Below, one piece after another: positions 55,080 to 64,000 of a DNA stretch of 64,000 nucleotides. Both the position numbers and the translations under genes were made by a program. This DNA comes from Steroidobacteraceae bacterium. Lineage in GTDB: Bacteria > Pseudomonadota > Gammaproteobacteria > Steroidobacterales > Steroidobacteraceae. Positions within the stretch are counted from its first letter, which is position 1. The number at the start of each line of letters is the position of its first letter. Where the stretch lies: assembly GCA_019187185.1 (NCBI GenBank), contig JABAQU010000014.1, positions 17,533 to 81,532 of the forward strand, read 5' to 3'. The notes below the pieces were generated by a model that did not search any database, was not told where the DNA came from, and saw only the letters and a program-made list of their open reading frames with translations.

Positions 55080-56864
55080 TCAGTACGTTCGCGCCTTCGG
55101 CGGCACGGTCTCGACATCGTCGGTCATCGTGTCGAGGTGCACCTTGCGGTAGTCGATCTGCGTGCGGCCGGCGGCATCGACCCTGATCAGCGTGTGCTTC
55201 ATCCATTCGCCGTCGTTGCGATCGGGGAAATCCTCGCGCGCGTGCGCGCCGCGGCTCTCCTTGCGGTTCTCCGCGGCGTGGATCGTCGCGACCGCCTGGC
55301 CGAGCAGGTTCTCGAGTTCGAGCGTCTCGACGAGGTCGGTGTTCCAGACGAGCGAACGGTCGGTCACGCGCACGTCGGCGAACGACGCGTGGGTCTTCGC
55401 GAGCCGCTCGCAGCCGTCTCGCAGCGACTGCGCGGTGCGAAACACCGCCGCATCCGACTGCATGATGCGCTGCATCTCGACGCGGATCTCCGCCGTCGGA
55501 CGCGAGCCGTTCGCATGCCGCAGCCGGTCGAGGCGCGACACGGCGAAATCGCCGGCGTCCTTCGCGAACGGGCGCTGCCGATCCCCCGGCTTGACCTGTG
55601 TCGCGATGTGCCGCGCCGCTTCGCGGCCGAAGATCACGATGTCGAGCAGCGAGTTCGAGCCGAGGCGGTTCGCCCCGTGCACCGACACGCAGGCCGCCTC
55701 GCCCGCGGCGTAGAGGCCCGGCACGATCGTGTCCGGGTCGCCGTTTTTCACCGTGACCACTTCGCCGTGGTAATTGCAGGGAATGCCGCCCATGTTGTAG
55801 TGGACGGTCGGCTGCACCGGAATCGGCTCCTTCGTGACGTCGACGCCCGCGAAGATGCGCGCGGTATCCGCGATGCCCGGCAGACGCTCGTGGATCACGT
55901 CAGGGCCGAGGTGTTCGAGGTGCAGGTGGATGTGGTCACGGTGTTCGCCTACCCCGCGGCCCTCGCGCACCTCGATCGTCATCGCGCGGCTGACGACGTC
56001 GCGCGAGGCGAGGTCCTTGGCATTCGGCGCGTAACGCTCCATGAAGCGCTCGCCCTTCGAGTTCGTGAGGTAGCCGCCTTCGCCGCGCGAACCCTCGGTG
56101 ATCAGGCAGCCCGCTCCGTAGATGCCGGTCGGGTGGAACTGCACGAACTCCATGTCCTGCAGCGGCAGGCCGGCCCTGAGCGCCATGCCGCCGCCGTCGC
56201 CGGTGCAGGTGTGGGCGGACGTGCACGTGAAGTACGCGCGACCGTATCCGCCGGTCGCGAGGATCACGGCATGGGCGCGGTAGCGATGCAGCCGGCCGGT
56301 CGCGAGTTCGAGCGCGACGACGCCGCGGCAGGCCCCATCCTCCATGATCAGGTCGATCGCGAAGAACTCGACGTGGAACTCGGCATCGTGGCGGATCGAC
56401 TGCTGGTAGAGCGCGTGCAGCATCGCGTGCCCGGTGCGGTCGGCGGCTGCCGCCGTGCGCTGCGCGATGCCCTTGCCGTAGTGGGTGGTCATGCCGCCGA
56501 AGGGCCGCTGATAGATGCGCCCCTCCTCGGTGCGCGAGAACGGCACGCCGTAGTGTTCGAGTTCGATCACCGCGGCGGGCGCTTCCTTGCACATGAACTC
56601 GATCGCATCCTGGTCGCCGAGCCAGTCCGAGCCCTTGATCGTGTCGTAGAAATGGAAGCGCCAGTCGTCCTCGCCCATGTTGCCGAGCGCGGCGCTGATG
56701 CCGCCCTGCGCCGCCACCGTGTGGCTGCGGGTCGGGAACACCTTGGTGATGCAGGCGGTCTTCAGGCCCGCCTCGGCGAGCCCGAGCGTGGCGCGCAGGC
56801 CCGCGCCGCCCGCGCCGACGACGACGACGTCGTAGGTGTGATCGATGAAGGCGTAATCGCTCAT
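55080..56864 (-). CDS. sdhA: Succinate dehydrogenase flavoprotein SdhA
   Basis: SdhA oxidises succinate to fumarate using covalent FAD. The 594-residue protein has the dinucleotide fold [18 protein letters not shown], the FAD-attachment segment [20 protein letters not shown] with the His, [20 protein letters not shown], the capping and active-site segments [31 protein letters not shown] and [20 protein letters not shown]. Start overlaps sdhD by 4 nt (ATGA). Confidence 0.97.
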   Translation of the reverse strand: MSDYAFIDHTYDVVVVGAGGAGLRATLGLAEAGLKTACITKVFPTRSHTVAAQGGISAALGNMGEDDWRFHFYDTIKGSDWLGDQDAIEFMCKEAPAAVIELEHYGVPFSRTEEGRIYQRPFGGMTTHYGKGIAQRTAAAADRTGHAMLHALYQQSIRHDAEFHVEFFAIDLIMEDGACRGVVALELATGRLHRYRAHAVILATGGYGRAYFTCTSAHTCTGDGGGMALRAGLPLQDMEFVQFHPTGIYGAGCLITEGSRGEGGYLTNSKGERFMERYAPNAKDLASRDVVSRAMTIEVREGRGVGEHRDHIHLHLEHLGPDVIHERLPGIADTARIFAGVDVTKEPIPVQPTVHYNMGGIPCNYHGEVVTVKNGDPDTIVPGLYAAGEAACVSVHGANRLGSNSLLDIVIFGREAARHIATQVKPGDRQRPFAKDAGDFAVSRLDRLRHANGSRPTAEIRVEMQRIMQSDAAVFRTAQSLRDGCERLAKTHASFADVRVTDRSLVWNTDLVETLELENLLGQAVATIHAAENRKESRGAHAREDFPDRNDGEWMKHTLIRVDAAGRTQIDYRKVHLDTMTDDVETVPPKARTY

Positions 56865-57247
56865 GCGAAGCTCCGCAGCGCCACGCGCAGCACCGCGAGC
56901 ACCGCGGTCGCCGCGACGAGCACATGCGCGAAAGTATTGACGATCAGCAACGCCATCTTCGCGTGGCGCTGGTGCACATAGTCCTCGATCACGACCTGCA
57001 CGCCGAGCTTCGAATGCCACGCAGCGGTGAGCACGAGCAGCGCGAGCAGGACGGGATGGATGCCCTCGGCCATCCACGCGATGACCTGCGCATGGTCGCC
57101 GAGCGGCAGGCGCACGAGCGACAGCACGAACCACAGCGTGAGCACGATGAGCGCGACGGCCGACACGCGCTGCACGACCCAGTGGTGCACACCCTCGTGG
57201 GCCGAACCGAGTCCGAGCACCCGCCCGAGCGGGGTACGCAGGCTCAT
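56861..57247 (-). CDS. sdhD: Succinate dehydrogenase membrane anchor SdhD
   Basis: SdhD and SdhC anchor the complex and bind heme b and quinone. The 128-residue protein has [20 protein letters not shown], then three membrane helices, with [20 protein letters not shown] and [20 protein letters not shown] typical of SdhD (heme-ligand His candidates in the second helix). Confidence 0.93.
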   Translation of the reverse strand: MSLRTPLGRVLGLGSAHEGVHHWVVQRVSAVALIVLTLWFVLSLVRLPLGDHAQVIAWMAEGIHPVLLALLVLTAAWHSKLGVQVVIEDYVHQRHAKMALLIVNTFAHVLVAATAVLAVLRVALRSFA

Positions 57248-57636
57248 GGCGACACCGCGTGCGCGAGGAACAGGTACCACGCGAACGCGGCCCAGAGGAT
57301 CACGGCGGCCGCCATCGTCACGCGATAGCTGCGCCGCGCCTCGCGTTTCTCGAGCCCGTAACCGAGGTCCCACACGAGATGGCGCACGCCGTTCAGCAGG
57401 TGGTAACAGAACGCGAGCAGCCACAGCGCGAGCAGCACCTGGCACGGAACGCTGCCGAGCGCGGCGCTCACCGTGGCATAGGCCTGTGCACCGCCGGCCG
57501 CGCCGACGAGCCATGCGGCCAGCACGATCAGCCCGAACGACAATGCGACGCCCGTCATCCGGTGCGTGAACGAACCGATCATCGTGTACTGGAATCGGAA
57601 CACGGTGACGTGCGGCGACAACGGCCGTGGGCGCAT
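57244..57636 (-). CDS. sdhC: Succinate dehydrogenase cytochrome b556 subunit SdhC
   Basis: The 130-residue protein has the SdhC start [20 protein letters not shown] followed by [12 protein letters not shown], and the heme helix [20 protein letters not shown] with the axial His. Three membrane helices are seen. The ATG at 57636 is chosen because GGGAG lies 6-7 nt upstream; a TTG six codons earlier is the alternative. Confidence 0.93.
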   Translation of the reverse strand: MRPRPLSPHVTVFRFQYTMIGSFTHRMTGVALSFGLIVLAAWLVGAAGGAQAYATVSAALGSVPCQVLLALWLLAFCYHLLNGVRHLVWDLGYGLEKREARRSYRVTMAAAVILWAAFAWYLFLAHAVSP

Positions 57637-57650
57637 GGTGTCTCCCGGAG

Positions 57651-57803
57651 TCAAAAGTCGATACAGCGGCCGCGCCGCTCCCAGTCGCCGTAGCGCGTGG
57701 GCTCGGGCCCCTCGGGCCCGCCGATTTCCCGCGGCGCCGGTGCGGGAACCGGCGTAGTCTCGATCGATGCGGCTTCTTCGGGAGAATCGTCAGGCTGCGG
57801 CAT
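57651..57803 (-). CDS. SDHAF4-family succinate dehydrogenase assembly factor (DUF1674)
   Basis: A 50-residue protein whose C-terminal half REIGGPEGPEPTRYGDWERR-GRCIDF matches the SDHAF4/Sdh8 (DUF1674) signature GPEPTRYGDWE-(K/R)-KGRC-x-DF almost completely. In mitochondria this factor binds flavinylated SdhA and helps it meet SdhB. Its N terminus is a Pro/Glu-rich disordered tail. It begins at an ATG at 57803, 14 nt before sdhC begins after its stop, so it is the first gene of the sdh operon. It is easily missed because of its size. A CAGAAT 8 nt before the ATG suggests a leaderless mRNA. Confidence 0.88.
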   Translation of the reverse strand: MPQPDDSPEEAASIETTPVPAPAPREIGGPEGPEPTRYGDWERRGRCIDF

Positions 57804-57807
57804 GACC

Positions 57808-57829
57808 GCGGATTCTGCCAGAATTCCGC
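57808..57829. promoter_or_regulatory. Inverted repeat between the divergent sdh operon and ygfZ
   Basis: Arms GCGGATTCTG and AGAATTCCGC form a near-palindrome with one bulged base in the 63-bp gap between the SDHAF4-like gene and ygfZ. It overlaps the likely -10 of the sdh operon (CAGAAT on the minus strand) and so could be an operator for one or both promoters. Confidence 0.4.
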
Positions 57830-57866
57830 GAGTCTCTCCACAGGCGACGGTTGCGGCGCGCGAGCG

Positions 57867-58709
57867 ATGAGTGAACTGTACGGACATTGTCGGCTGCACG
57901 ATCTCGGCGTGTTCGGCGTGCGCGGCCGCGATGCGGTCGCATTCCTCCAGGGCCAGCTTTCGCAGGATGTCGCGCAACTCGATGCCGTGCACGCGCGCTT
58001 CGCCGGTTACCACAATCCGCAGGGCCGCGTCATCGCGATCCTGCGCCTGCTGCGCACGGACGATGGCGTCGGTTGCGTGCTGCCGCGCGAGCTCGTGGCG
58101 CCGGTCGCGGAGCGCCTGCGCCGATACGTGCTGCGCGCGAAACTCACGCTCACCGACGACAGCGAGGACACGCAGGTCATCGGGGAGGCGCGCGACGGCT
58201 CGCGCGTGCTGCGCCTCGTGCCGTCGGGCGACAGCACGATCCTGCCGGGACCGCCGATCGCGCGCGCAGCGTGGCACGCGTTCGACATCGCCGCGGGGCT
58301 GCCGCAGGTTTATCGGGCGACGAGCGAGGCGTTCGTCGCGCAGATGCTCAACCTCGACCTCGTCGACGGCATCGCGTTCGACAAGGGCTGCTACACCGGC
58401 CAGGAAATCATCGCGCGGGCGCACTACCGCGGCCGCGTCAAGCGGCGCATGCAGCGCTTCCGCACGCGCGCGCCGGGGGCCCTCGCGCTCGTGCCCGCGA
58501 GCGCCGTCACGCTGGCGGACGGGCGGACTGCCCAGGTGATCGATGCGGCCACGCGGCCGGACGGCCGCATCGAATTCCTCGCCGTCGCGCCGTTCGGCGA
58601 GGGTGGCGGCGCGCCCGCAACGCACGACCCGCCGCCAGAGTCCCATCACCCGCAGCCTGTCGCCATCGACGTCGAGGCGCTGCCGCTGCCCTACGCGCTG
58701 CCGGCCTGA
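57867..58709 (+). CDS. ygfZ: Folate-binding iron-sulfur protein YgfZ
   Basis: YgfZ is a folate-dependent factor for repair or maturation of iron-sulfur enzymes. The 280-residue protein has the start LYGHCRLHDLGVFGVRGRDA, VAFLQGQLSQDVAQLDAVHA and the diagnostic KGCYTGQEIIARAHYRGRVK with its Cys. Co-location, divergently, with sdhCDAB and sdhE makes sense since succinate dehydrogenase needs three clusters. Confidence 0.93.
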   Translation: MSELYGHCRLHDLGVFGVRGRDAVAFLQGQLSQDVAQLDAVHARFAGYHNPQGRVIAILRLLRTDDGVGCVLPRELVAPVAERLRRYVLRAKLTLTDDSEDTQVIGEARDGSRVLRLVPSGDSTILPGPPIARAAWHAFDIAAGLPQVYRATSEAFVAQMLNLDLVDGIAFDKGCYTGQEIIARAHYRGRVKRRMQRFRTRAPGALALVPASAVTLADGRTAQVIDAATRPDGRIEFLAVAPFGEGGGAPATHDPPPESHHPQPVAIDVEALPLPYALPA

Positions 58710-58731
58710 GCGCTGCGGGCCCGCCCGGCCG

Positions 58732-60228
58732 TCACACCTCGGGCCGCATGTGCGGAAAGAGCAGCACGTCGCGTATCGACGGTGAATCGGTGAGGAACAT
58801 CACGAGCCGGTCGATGCCGATGCCGAGGCCGGCGGTCGGCGGCATCGCGTACTCGAGCGCGCGCACGTAATCGGCGTCGTAGAACATGGCTTCCTCGTCG
58901 CCCGCTTCCTTGCGCGCGACCTGGGCGCGAAAGCGCGCAGCCTGCTCCTCCGGGTCATTCAGCTCGGAGAAGCCGTTCGCGAGTTCACGCCCCGCGACGA
59001 AGAACTCGAACCGGTCGGTCAGGAAAGGATCGGCATCGTTCGCGCGCGACAGCGGCGACACTTCCGCCGGATACGCGTGGACGAAAGTCGGATCCATGAA
59101 GGTGTGCTCGGCGGTCTTCTCGAAGATCTCGATCTGCAGCTTGCCGGCCCCGTCGTGCGCACCGACCGCGATGCCGAGCCGCTCGCACCAGCGGCGCAGG
59201 TAGGGCACGTCGCGCAGCGACAGCGGATCGATGCCGGGATTGTGCTCGAGGATCGCGGCCTCGATGGTCACGCGCCGGAAGGGTGCATCGAGATCGTAGG
59301 GGCGGCCCTGGTAGGTGAACTGGCGCGTGCCGCGCACCGCATCGGCAGCTCCACGCATCAGCCGCTCGACGAGATCCATCAGGTCGCGGTAGTCCGCGTA
59401 GGCCCAGTACAGCTCGAGCATCGTGAACTCGGGGTTGTGCTGTGTCGACAGCCCCTCGTTCCTGAAATTGCGGTTGATCTCGTAGACGCGCTCGAAGCCG
59501 CCGACCACGAGCCGCTTGAGGTACAGCTCGGGGGCGATGCGCAGGTACATGTCGAGGTCGAGCGCATTGTGATGCGTGACGAACGGCCGCGCGGCCGCGC
59601 CGCCCGGGATCGGCTGCATCATCGGCGTCTCGACTTCCAGGAAATCCTGCGCATCGAGAAACGCCCGCAGGTAGCGGATGATCGCGACGCGCTGCTCGAA
59701 CACGCGGCGGCTGTCGTCATTGACGATGAGATCGACATAGCGCTGCCGATAGCGCGTCTCCGTGTCGGCGAGGCCGTGCCATTTGTCGGGCAGCGGACGC
59801 AGCGACTTCGCGAGCAGGCGCACCGCGGTCGCGCGCACCGACAGCTCGCCGGTCTTCGTGCGAAACAGCGGCCCCTCGGCGCCGAGGATGTCGCCGACGT
59901 CCCAGCCCTTCCAGGCATCGTAGGCCTCGCCGAGCGCGGCCTGCTGCAGGAAGACCTGGATGCGGCCGCTCCTGTCCGCGAGCTTCGCGAAACTCGCCTT
60001 GCCCATGACGCGCTTCGCCATCAGCCGACCGCCGACGCGCACGTGCACCGGGTTCGCCTCGAGCCAGGCCGCGCTCTTGTCGCCGTAGCCGGCCTCGATC
60101 TGGGCCGCGAGCGCATCGCGCCGGAAATCGTTCGGATACGCCGGCCCCGCGCCGCGCAGCGCCGCGAGTTTCGCGCGCCGCTCCGCGATCAGCCGATTCT
60201 CGTCCTCGTGCGTCTCGTCCGTCGCCAC
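58732..60228 (-). CDS. lysS: Lysyl-tRNA synthetase, class II
   Basis: LysS charges tRNA-Lys. The 498-residue protein has an N-terminal OB-fold anticodon domain ([20 protein letters not shown]) and the class II core with motif 1 near [20 protein letters not shown], motif 2 [20 protein letters not shown] and motif 3 [20 protein letters not shown]. It starts at a GTG directly after the prfB stop. Confidence 0.97.
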   Translation of the reverse strand: MATDETHEDENRLIAERRAKLAALRGAGPAYPNDFRRDALAAQIEAGYGDKSAAWLEANPVHVRVGGRLMAKRVMGKASFAKLADRSGRIQVFLQQAALGEAYDAWKGWDVGDILGAEGPLFRTKTGELSVRATAVRLLAKSLRPLPDKWHGLADTETRYRQRYVDLIVNDDSRRVFEQRVAIIRYLRAFLDAQDFLEVETPMMQPIPGGAAARPFVTHHNALDLDMYLRIAPELYLKRLVVGGFERVYEINRNFRNEGLSTQHNPEFTMLELYWAYADYRDLMDLVERLMRGAADAVRGTRQFTYQGRPYDLDAPFRRVTIEAAILEHNPGIDPLSLRDVPYLRRWCERLGIAVGAHDGAGKLQIEIFEKTAEHTFMDPTFVHAYPAEVSPLSRANDADPFLTDRFEFFVAGRELANGFSELNDPEEQAARFRAQVARKEAGDEEAMFYDADYVRALEYAMPPTAGLGIGIDRLVMFLTDSPSIRDVLLFPHMRPEV

Positions 60229-61324
60229 CTACAGCCCTGCCTTCAGCGATGCTTCCATGAACTGGTCGAGGTCGCCGTCGAGCACGGCCTGCGTGTTGCC
60301 GACTTCGACGTTCGTGCGCAGATCCTTGATGCGCGACTGGTCGAGGACATAGGAGCGGATCTGGTTGCCCCAGCTCACGTCCGACTTCGAGTCCTCGAGC
60401 ACCTTCGCCGCCGCGTTGCGCTTGTTCACTTCGAGTTCGTACAGCTTCGCCTTCAGCATTTTCATCGCGGTCGAGCGGTTCTTGTGCTGGCTGCGCTCGT
60501 TCTGGCAGGCGACGACGATGCCGGAGGGAATGTGCCGCAGCCGTACCGCGGATTCGGTCTTGTTGACGTGCTGCCCGCCCGCACCGCTCGAGCGGAACAC
60601 GTCCATCTCGATATCGGCCGGGTTCACCTCGATGTCGATGTCGTCGTCGACCTCGGGCGAGATGAACACGGAGGCGAACGACGTGTGGCGCCGGTTGCCG
60701 GAATCGAACGGCGACTTGCGCACGAGGCGGTGCACGCCCGTCTCGGTGCGCAACCACCCGTAGGCGTATTCGCCGCGAATCTCGAGCGACGCGCTCTTGA
60801 CCCCGGCGACCTCGCCCGGGCTCGAATCGATGACTTCGCACTGGAAGCCGCGGCCCGCCGCCCAGCGGATGTACATCCGCATCAGCATCTGCGCCCAGTC
60901 CTGCGCTTCCGTGCCGCCGGCGCCCGCCTGGATGTCGAGGTAGGCATTGTGCGAGTCCATCTCGCCGCGGAACATGCGCTTGAACTCGAGCTTGCGCACC
61001 GCGGCCTCGAGTCCGCCCGATTCGCCTTCGATGTCGCGCGCGGCGGACTCGTCGTTCTCGGCCTCGGCGAGCTCGAGGAGCTCCGTGGCATCCGCGATCG
61101 CGTTCGTCGCGCGATCGAGTTCCCCGATGTCGGCGGTGAGGCGGGCGCGCTCCTTGCCGAGCAGCTGCGCGCGCTCGGGATTGCCCCAGACCGTGGGGTC
61201 CTCGAGCTCGCGGTTTACTTCCTCGAGGCGCTCGACCTTGCTGTCGTACTCAAAGAAACCCCCGTAGCGAACGGGCGCGCTCGTCGAGGTCCTTGAGGGT
61301 GCGCTTCAGCTGGCTGACTTCCAT
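60229..61324 (-). CDS. prfB: Peptide chain release factor 2, expressed by programmed +1 frameshift
   Basis: RF2 ends translation at UGA and UAA. The first 24 codons from the ATG at 61324 end at an in-frame TGA (61252-61250); a +1 shift at CTT continues in the frame from 61251 to the stop at 60229, giving about 364 residues in total (E. coli 365). The stop-codon recognition SPF motif ([10 protein letters not shown]) and the catalytic GGQ ([14 protein letters not shown]) are both present. A plain ORF search therefore splits this gene. It lies upstream of lysS, the usual order. Confidence 0.95.
61249..61264 (-). promoter_or_regulatory. Programmed +1 frameshift site of prfB
   Basis: The minus-strand sequence CGGGGGTTTCTTTGAG contains an internal Shine-Dalgarno-like GGGGG, then TTT CTT TGA. 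Ribosomes pause at TGA when RF2 is scarce and slip from CTT to TTT-frame (+1), so RF2 controls its own level. Layout matches E. coli, where the site is AGGGGGTATCTTTGAC. Confidence 0.95.
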
Positions 61325-61334
61325 CGGGAAAATT

Positions 61335-63068
61335 TTAGCAGGCGGGCAGTACGTGGTCGACCAGCAGCTGCAGGCGCCGTTCCCCCTGGTAGACATTGAC
61401 GTCGAGGCGGAAGACCAGCCGCACTTCGCCGCCCGGCATGCGCGCTGCGCTGTCCGCGAGCAGGTTGAATGCGATCGCATCGAAGCGGCGTCCGCTGCCG
61501 GCCGCCTCGACCCACATCTTCACGTGCTTCCCGCCGACGACGCGTGCGCGCTCGATCGTGAACTGCCCGTCGAACACCGGCTCCGGAAAGGCCGCGCCCC
61601 ACGGACCGCCCGCACGCAGCGCCTCGGCGGTCGCGAGGCAGATGTCGTCCGGCGCGAGGTCGCCGTCGGTATCGAGCCGGTCGACGTCGGCTCCGGCGCC
61701 GAGCCACCGTGCGACCTCGGCATCGAACGCGCGGGCGAAGGCATCGAGGTGGGCAGGATCGAGCGTGAGGCCCGCGGCCATCGCGTGCCCGCCGAAGCGC
61801 CCGATGAGGCCAGGGTGCATCGCCGCGATATTCTCGAACACGTCGCGCACGTGCACGCCCGCCACCGAGCGGGCCGAACCGCGCAGCATGCCCTCGCCGC
61901 CCGTCGCGAACGCGACGACCGGGCGTCGCAATCGCTCCTTCACGCGGCTCGCGACGAGACCCACGACACCCTGGTGCCACTCGGCGTGATAGAGGCACAC
62001 GCCGGCGCGCTGCGCGCCGCCCGGCGCCGCGAGCGAGCCGATCTGGCGCACGGCCGCGAGTGCCTCGGCCTGCATGCGCGCTTCGATCGCGCGCCGCTCG
62101 GCATTCAGCTGGTCGAGGCGCGCGGCGAGCGAGCGGGCCTCCGCCTCGCGGTCCGCGAGCAGGCAGCGAATGCCGATCGACATGTCGTCGAGGCGACCCG
62201 CGGCATTGAGCCGCGGCGCGACCGCGAAACCGAGGTCGGCCGCCGTGAGGTCCGACCGGTCGCGCTGCGCGATCTCGAGCAGCGCGCGAATGCCGGGCAC
62301 GCAGCGCCCGGCGCGAATGCGCGCGAGCCCCTGGGCGACGAGTACCCGGTTGTTCCGGTCGAGCGGCACGACGTCCGCGACCGTGCCGAGCGCGACGAGG
62401 TCGAGCCACTCGGCCGGCGCGTGCGCCGCGCGATCGACGAGGCCCGCGGCATCGAGTGCGCGCTTCAGCGCCACCATCACGTAGAACGCGACACCGACGC
62501 CGGCCAGCGCACGGCTGCCGAAACGGCTGCCGGCGAGGTTCGGATTGACCATGACGTTCGCCGCAGGCAGTTCGGCGCCCGGCAGGTGGTGGTCCGTGAC
62601 GAGCACGTCGATGCCACGCGCGCGCGCCGCGGCGACTCCCGCAATGCTCGCGACCCCGTTGTCGACCGTGACGATCAGCGTCGGCGATCGCTCCGCGCCG
62701 AGGGCGACGATCTCTGGCGTGAGGCCATAGCCGTACTCGAAGCGGTTCGGCACGAGGAAATCCACGTCGGCGAATCCCCATGCGCGCAGGGCGCGCACGA
62801 TCAGCGCCGAACTCGTGGCGCCGTCGGCGTCGAAATCGCCGACCACGAGCACCTTGTGCCCCGCGCCCCGATGGGCGAGCAGCAGTTCGACGGCCGCATC
62901 GACACCCTCGAGCGTACCGACCGGCAGGAGCCCCGACAGCGCGAGTGCCAGGTCCTCGTCGCGCCGCACGCCGCGCGCGGCATAGACGCGGCGCAGGACC
63001 GGGTGCAAGGCGCGCCCCCAGTCCGCGCTCTCCTCGCCCTGCGCGCGCCGTTCGATCCTCAGTGTCAC
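61335..63068 (-). CDS. recJ: Single-strand-specific exonuclease RecJ
   Basis: RecJ degrades 5' single strands in recombination and repair. The GTG at 63068, overlapping the stop of the upstream gene (GTGA), gives 577 residues, equal to E. coli RecJ. It has the DHH motifs VLVVGDFDADGATSSALIVR, IVTVDNGVAS, VLVTDHHLPGAELP, MVNPNLAGS and the DHHA1 part with RFGGHAMAAGLTL. It lies upstream of prfB, as in Xanthomonas and relatives. Confidence 0.96.
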   Translation of the reverse strand: MTLRIERRAQGEESADWGRALHPVLRRVYAARGVRRDEDLALALSGLLPVGTLEGVDAAVELLLAHRGAGHKVLVVGDFDADGATSSALIVRALRAWGFADVDFLVPNRFEYGYGLTPEIVALGAERSPTLIVTVDNGVASIAGVAAARARGIDVLVTDHHLPGAELPAANVMVNPNLAGSRFGSRALAGVGVAFYVMVALKRALDAAGLVDRAAHAPAEWLDLVALGTVADVVPLDRNNRVLVAQGLARIRAGRCVPGIRALLEIAQRDRSDLTAADLGFAVAPRLNAAGRLDDMSIGIRCLLADREAEARSLAARLDQLNAERRAIEARMQAEALAAVRQIGSLAAPGGAQRAGVCLYHAEWHQGVVGLVASRVKERLRRPVVAFATGGEGMLRGSARSVAGVHVRDVFENIAAMHPGLIGRFGGHAMAAGLTLDPAHLDAFARAFDAEVARWLGAGADVDRLDTDGDLAPDDICLATAEALRAGGPWGAAFPEPVFDGQFTIERARVVGGKHVKMWVEAAGSGRRFDAIAFNLLADSAARMPGGEVRLVFRLDVNVYQGERRLQLLVDHVLPAC

Positions 63069-63988
63069 GGGGGTACGCTCCAGGTGACGGCGTGTCGCCA
63101 CGGCTTCACGAGATCGAAGCGCCCGAGTCGAAACACGCGCTCGTCGGCGAGCACTTCCACGGCATCGATGTGCCGCGCCGCGAGCGCGGCGAGCGCCGGC
63201 TCCACCCAGCGTGCGGCGACGCTGTCGTCGACGCCCTCGCGCACGACCACGACGGTGTCCGCATCGCCCGCGAGCTCCAGCTCCGCAAATGAGCGTCCCG
63301 GCCCGTCGAGCGCACGACCGGTTTCATGCCACAGGCCCCGGAGCCAGCTGTCGCTGCCGTAGCCGCGCACGCGGCGCGCCGGCGCGCGCGAGCGGTGCGG
63401 CGCAGGCGTCGCGGAGCCGGTCGATGCACCACCCCACAGCCACAACGCGGCGAGCGCCGCGGCACCGCGCCGCGTGCGGGCGCGATTGACGGCGTGTTCG
63501 TGCAGCCACATCTCGATCTCGGTGCCGATGCGCCGCAGTGGCGCGGCGCCCTCGCCCGCCGGCAGCCACGGCGCGATGTCGCCGCCGAGCACGCGCGCAG
63601 GATCGAACGTGATGGCGGTCGTGCTCACGCCCGTGAGCAGGAAGCCCTCCGCACCTGCCGCCGTGAGCGCAAGGCCAGCACCGTCGAACACGCGCGCGAA
63701 GTCCGAGGCGAGGGCCTGTGCTTCGTCCGCCTCGAGTTCGAGCCATCCGCCGATGGGCATGCGGACATGATCGACCGCCGCGAGCAGCGCGACGGGCGTC
63801 GCGAACCACGCCGCGGCCCGCGGTACACCGGCTGCCGCGGCAGCGAGCCCGGCCGCCGGCTGCAGTGCAAGGTCCGCACGCCCGATCCGCCCTGCGCCCC
63901 CCCCTGAAACACGCTGACCACCAAGACCCAGGTGGTCGAACCAGGTTCGTTCTCGATGCTCAATGGGAACAGGTCGGGACATTCCCAT
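63065..63988 (-). CDS. RpfE-like conserved protein upstream of recJ
   Basis: A protein of about 307 residues if it starts at the ATG at 63988; the frame remains open to the window edge, so the start may lie outside. The family resemblance is to the RpfE-like proteins encoded upstream of recJ in Xanthomonas, in part similar to phosphoglycerate mutase-type regulators: LLAAVDHVRMPIGGWLELEA, TEIEMWLHEHAVNRARTRRG, ALAALWLWGGA and RFDLVKPWRHAVTW. I do not recognise a catalytic motif. A GACCACC/GGTGGTC hairpin lies in its first 25 codons. Confidence 0.55.
   Translation of the reverse strand: MGMSRPVPIEHRERTWFDHLGLGGQRVSGGGAGRIGRADLALQPAAGLAAAAAGVPRAAAWFATPVALLAAVDHVRMPIGGWLELEADEAQALASDFARVFDGAGLALTAAGAEGFLLTGVSTTAITFDPARVLGGDIAPWLPAGEGAAPLRRIGTEIEMWLHEHAVNRARTRRGAAALAALWLWGGASTGSATPAPHRSRAPARRVRGYGSDSWLRGLWHETGRALDGPGRSFAELELAGDADTVVVVREGVDDSVAARWVEPALAALAARHIDAVEVLADERVFRLGRFDLVKPWRHAVTWSVPP
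63916..63937. other. Inverted repeat in the start region of the RpfE-like gene
   Basis: GACCACC and GGTGGTC, 7-bp perfect arms with an 8-nt loop. It falls within the first 25 codons of the annotated RpfE-like gene. The odd, low-similarity N terminus there suggests the true start may lie further down and this repeat may be an upstream regulatory hairpin. Confidence 0.35.
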
Positions 63989-64000
63989 GTGCCCGTAGGG

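Noticed and set aside
54958..55206. 82-codon open frame across the sdhA-sdhB spacer
   Set aside because: It runs out of sdhA in another frame, has no ribosome site and an Arg/Ala-rich composition typical of shadows.
63950..64000. A further gene at the right edge
   Set aside because: Only the open 5' side of the RpfE-like frame reaches the edge; too little sequence to support another gene.

Overview
The window is one contiguous stretch of a high-GC (about two thirds G+C by eye) gammaproteobacterial chromosome. The gene sets are typical of Gammaproteobacteria: FleQ/FlrC-type polar flagellum control, exbBD-msbA-lpxK-kdsB, rpoE-rseA-mucB, and lepA-lepB-rnc-era-recO-pdxJ-acpS. The rpfE-like-recJ-prfB-lysS order at the right edge recalls Xanthomonadales, so a member of the Xanthomonadales/Nevskiales/Steroidobacterales neighbourhood is the best guess. 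The species cannot be fixed from the sequence. I see no rRNA, tRNA, CRISPR array, IS element or prophage. Genes are tightly packed, no gene-free stretch exceeds about 210 bp, and many neighbours overlap by 1-8 nt.

Region 1 (1-22.7 kb) is a large flagellar block. On the minus strand, from right to left, it carries the rod/hook operon flgBCDEFGHIJKL, then fliC, fliD, flaG, fliS, an atypical PilZ gene, a FleQ-like regulator, a FlrC/FleR-like regulator and fliE-F-G-H-I (fliI cut by the window edge). Divergently on the plus strand lie flgA, flgM and flgN. The promoter hierarchy can be read from the DNA: consensus sigma-54 promoters before flgB and flrC and a near-consensus one before flgA, and sigma-28 promoters before fliC and flgM. 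Both enhancer-binding regulators lack a receiver domain, and no FlrB/FleS kinase is present.

Region 2 (22.7-30.3 kb): a lipoprotein gene meets kdsB tail to tail, followed on the minus strand by a Trm112-like gene, lpxK, msbA, exbD, exbB (lipopolysaccharide supply and an energised membrane motor) and comEC. Region 3 (30.3-39.9 kb): a DUF2062 gene, the lolD-lolE-lolC lipoprotein-sorting operon, and a plus-strand group of a small periplasmic protein, mfd, csiV and a histidine acid phosphatase lipoprotein.

Region 4 (39.9-53.5 kb) is a long minus-strand housekeeping series. It starts at rpoE, which has its own sigma-E promoter, and runs through rseA, mucB, a glutaredoxin-like gene, lepA, lepB, a DUF4845 gene, rnc, era, recO, pdxJ, acpS, an exonuclease, rlmD and nagZ to a PAS-GGDEF protein with degenerate active-site motifs.

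Region 5 (53.4-57.9 kb) is a succinate dehydrogenase operon, sdhCDAB, flanked by assembly factors: a 50-residue SDHAF4 homologue in front and sdhE plus a YgfX-like gene behind. Region 6 (57.9-64 kb) holds ygfZ, lysS, prfB with its programmed +1 frameshift, recJ and an RpfE-like gene. Nothing here is a clearly new system. The features most worth a second look are the divergent flgA/flgB control region, the receiver-less flagellar regulators, the degenerate LOV-like/GGDEF protein, the SDHAF4-SdhE-YgfX assembly set and a set of start codons with the layout expected of leaderless mRNAs.
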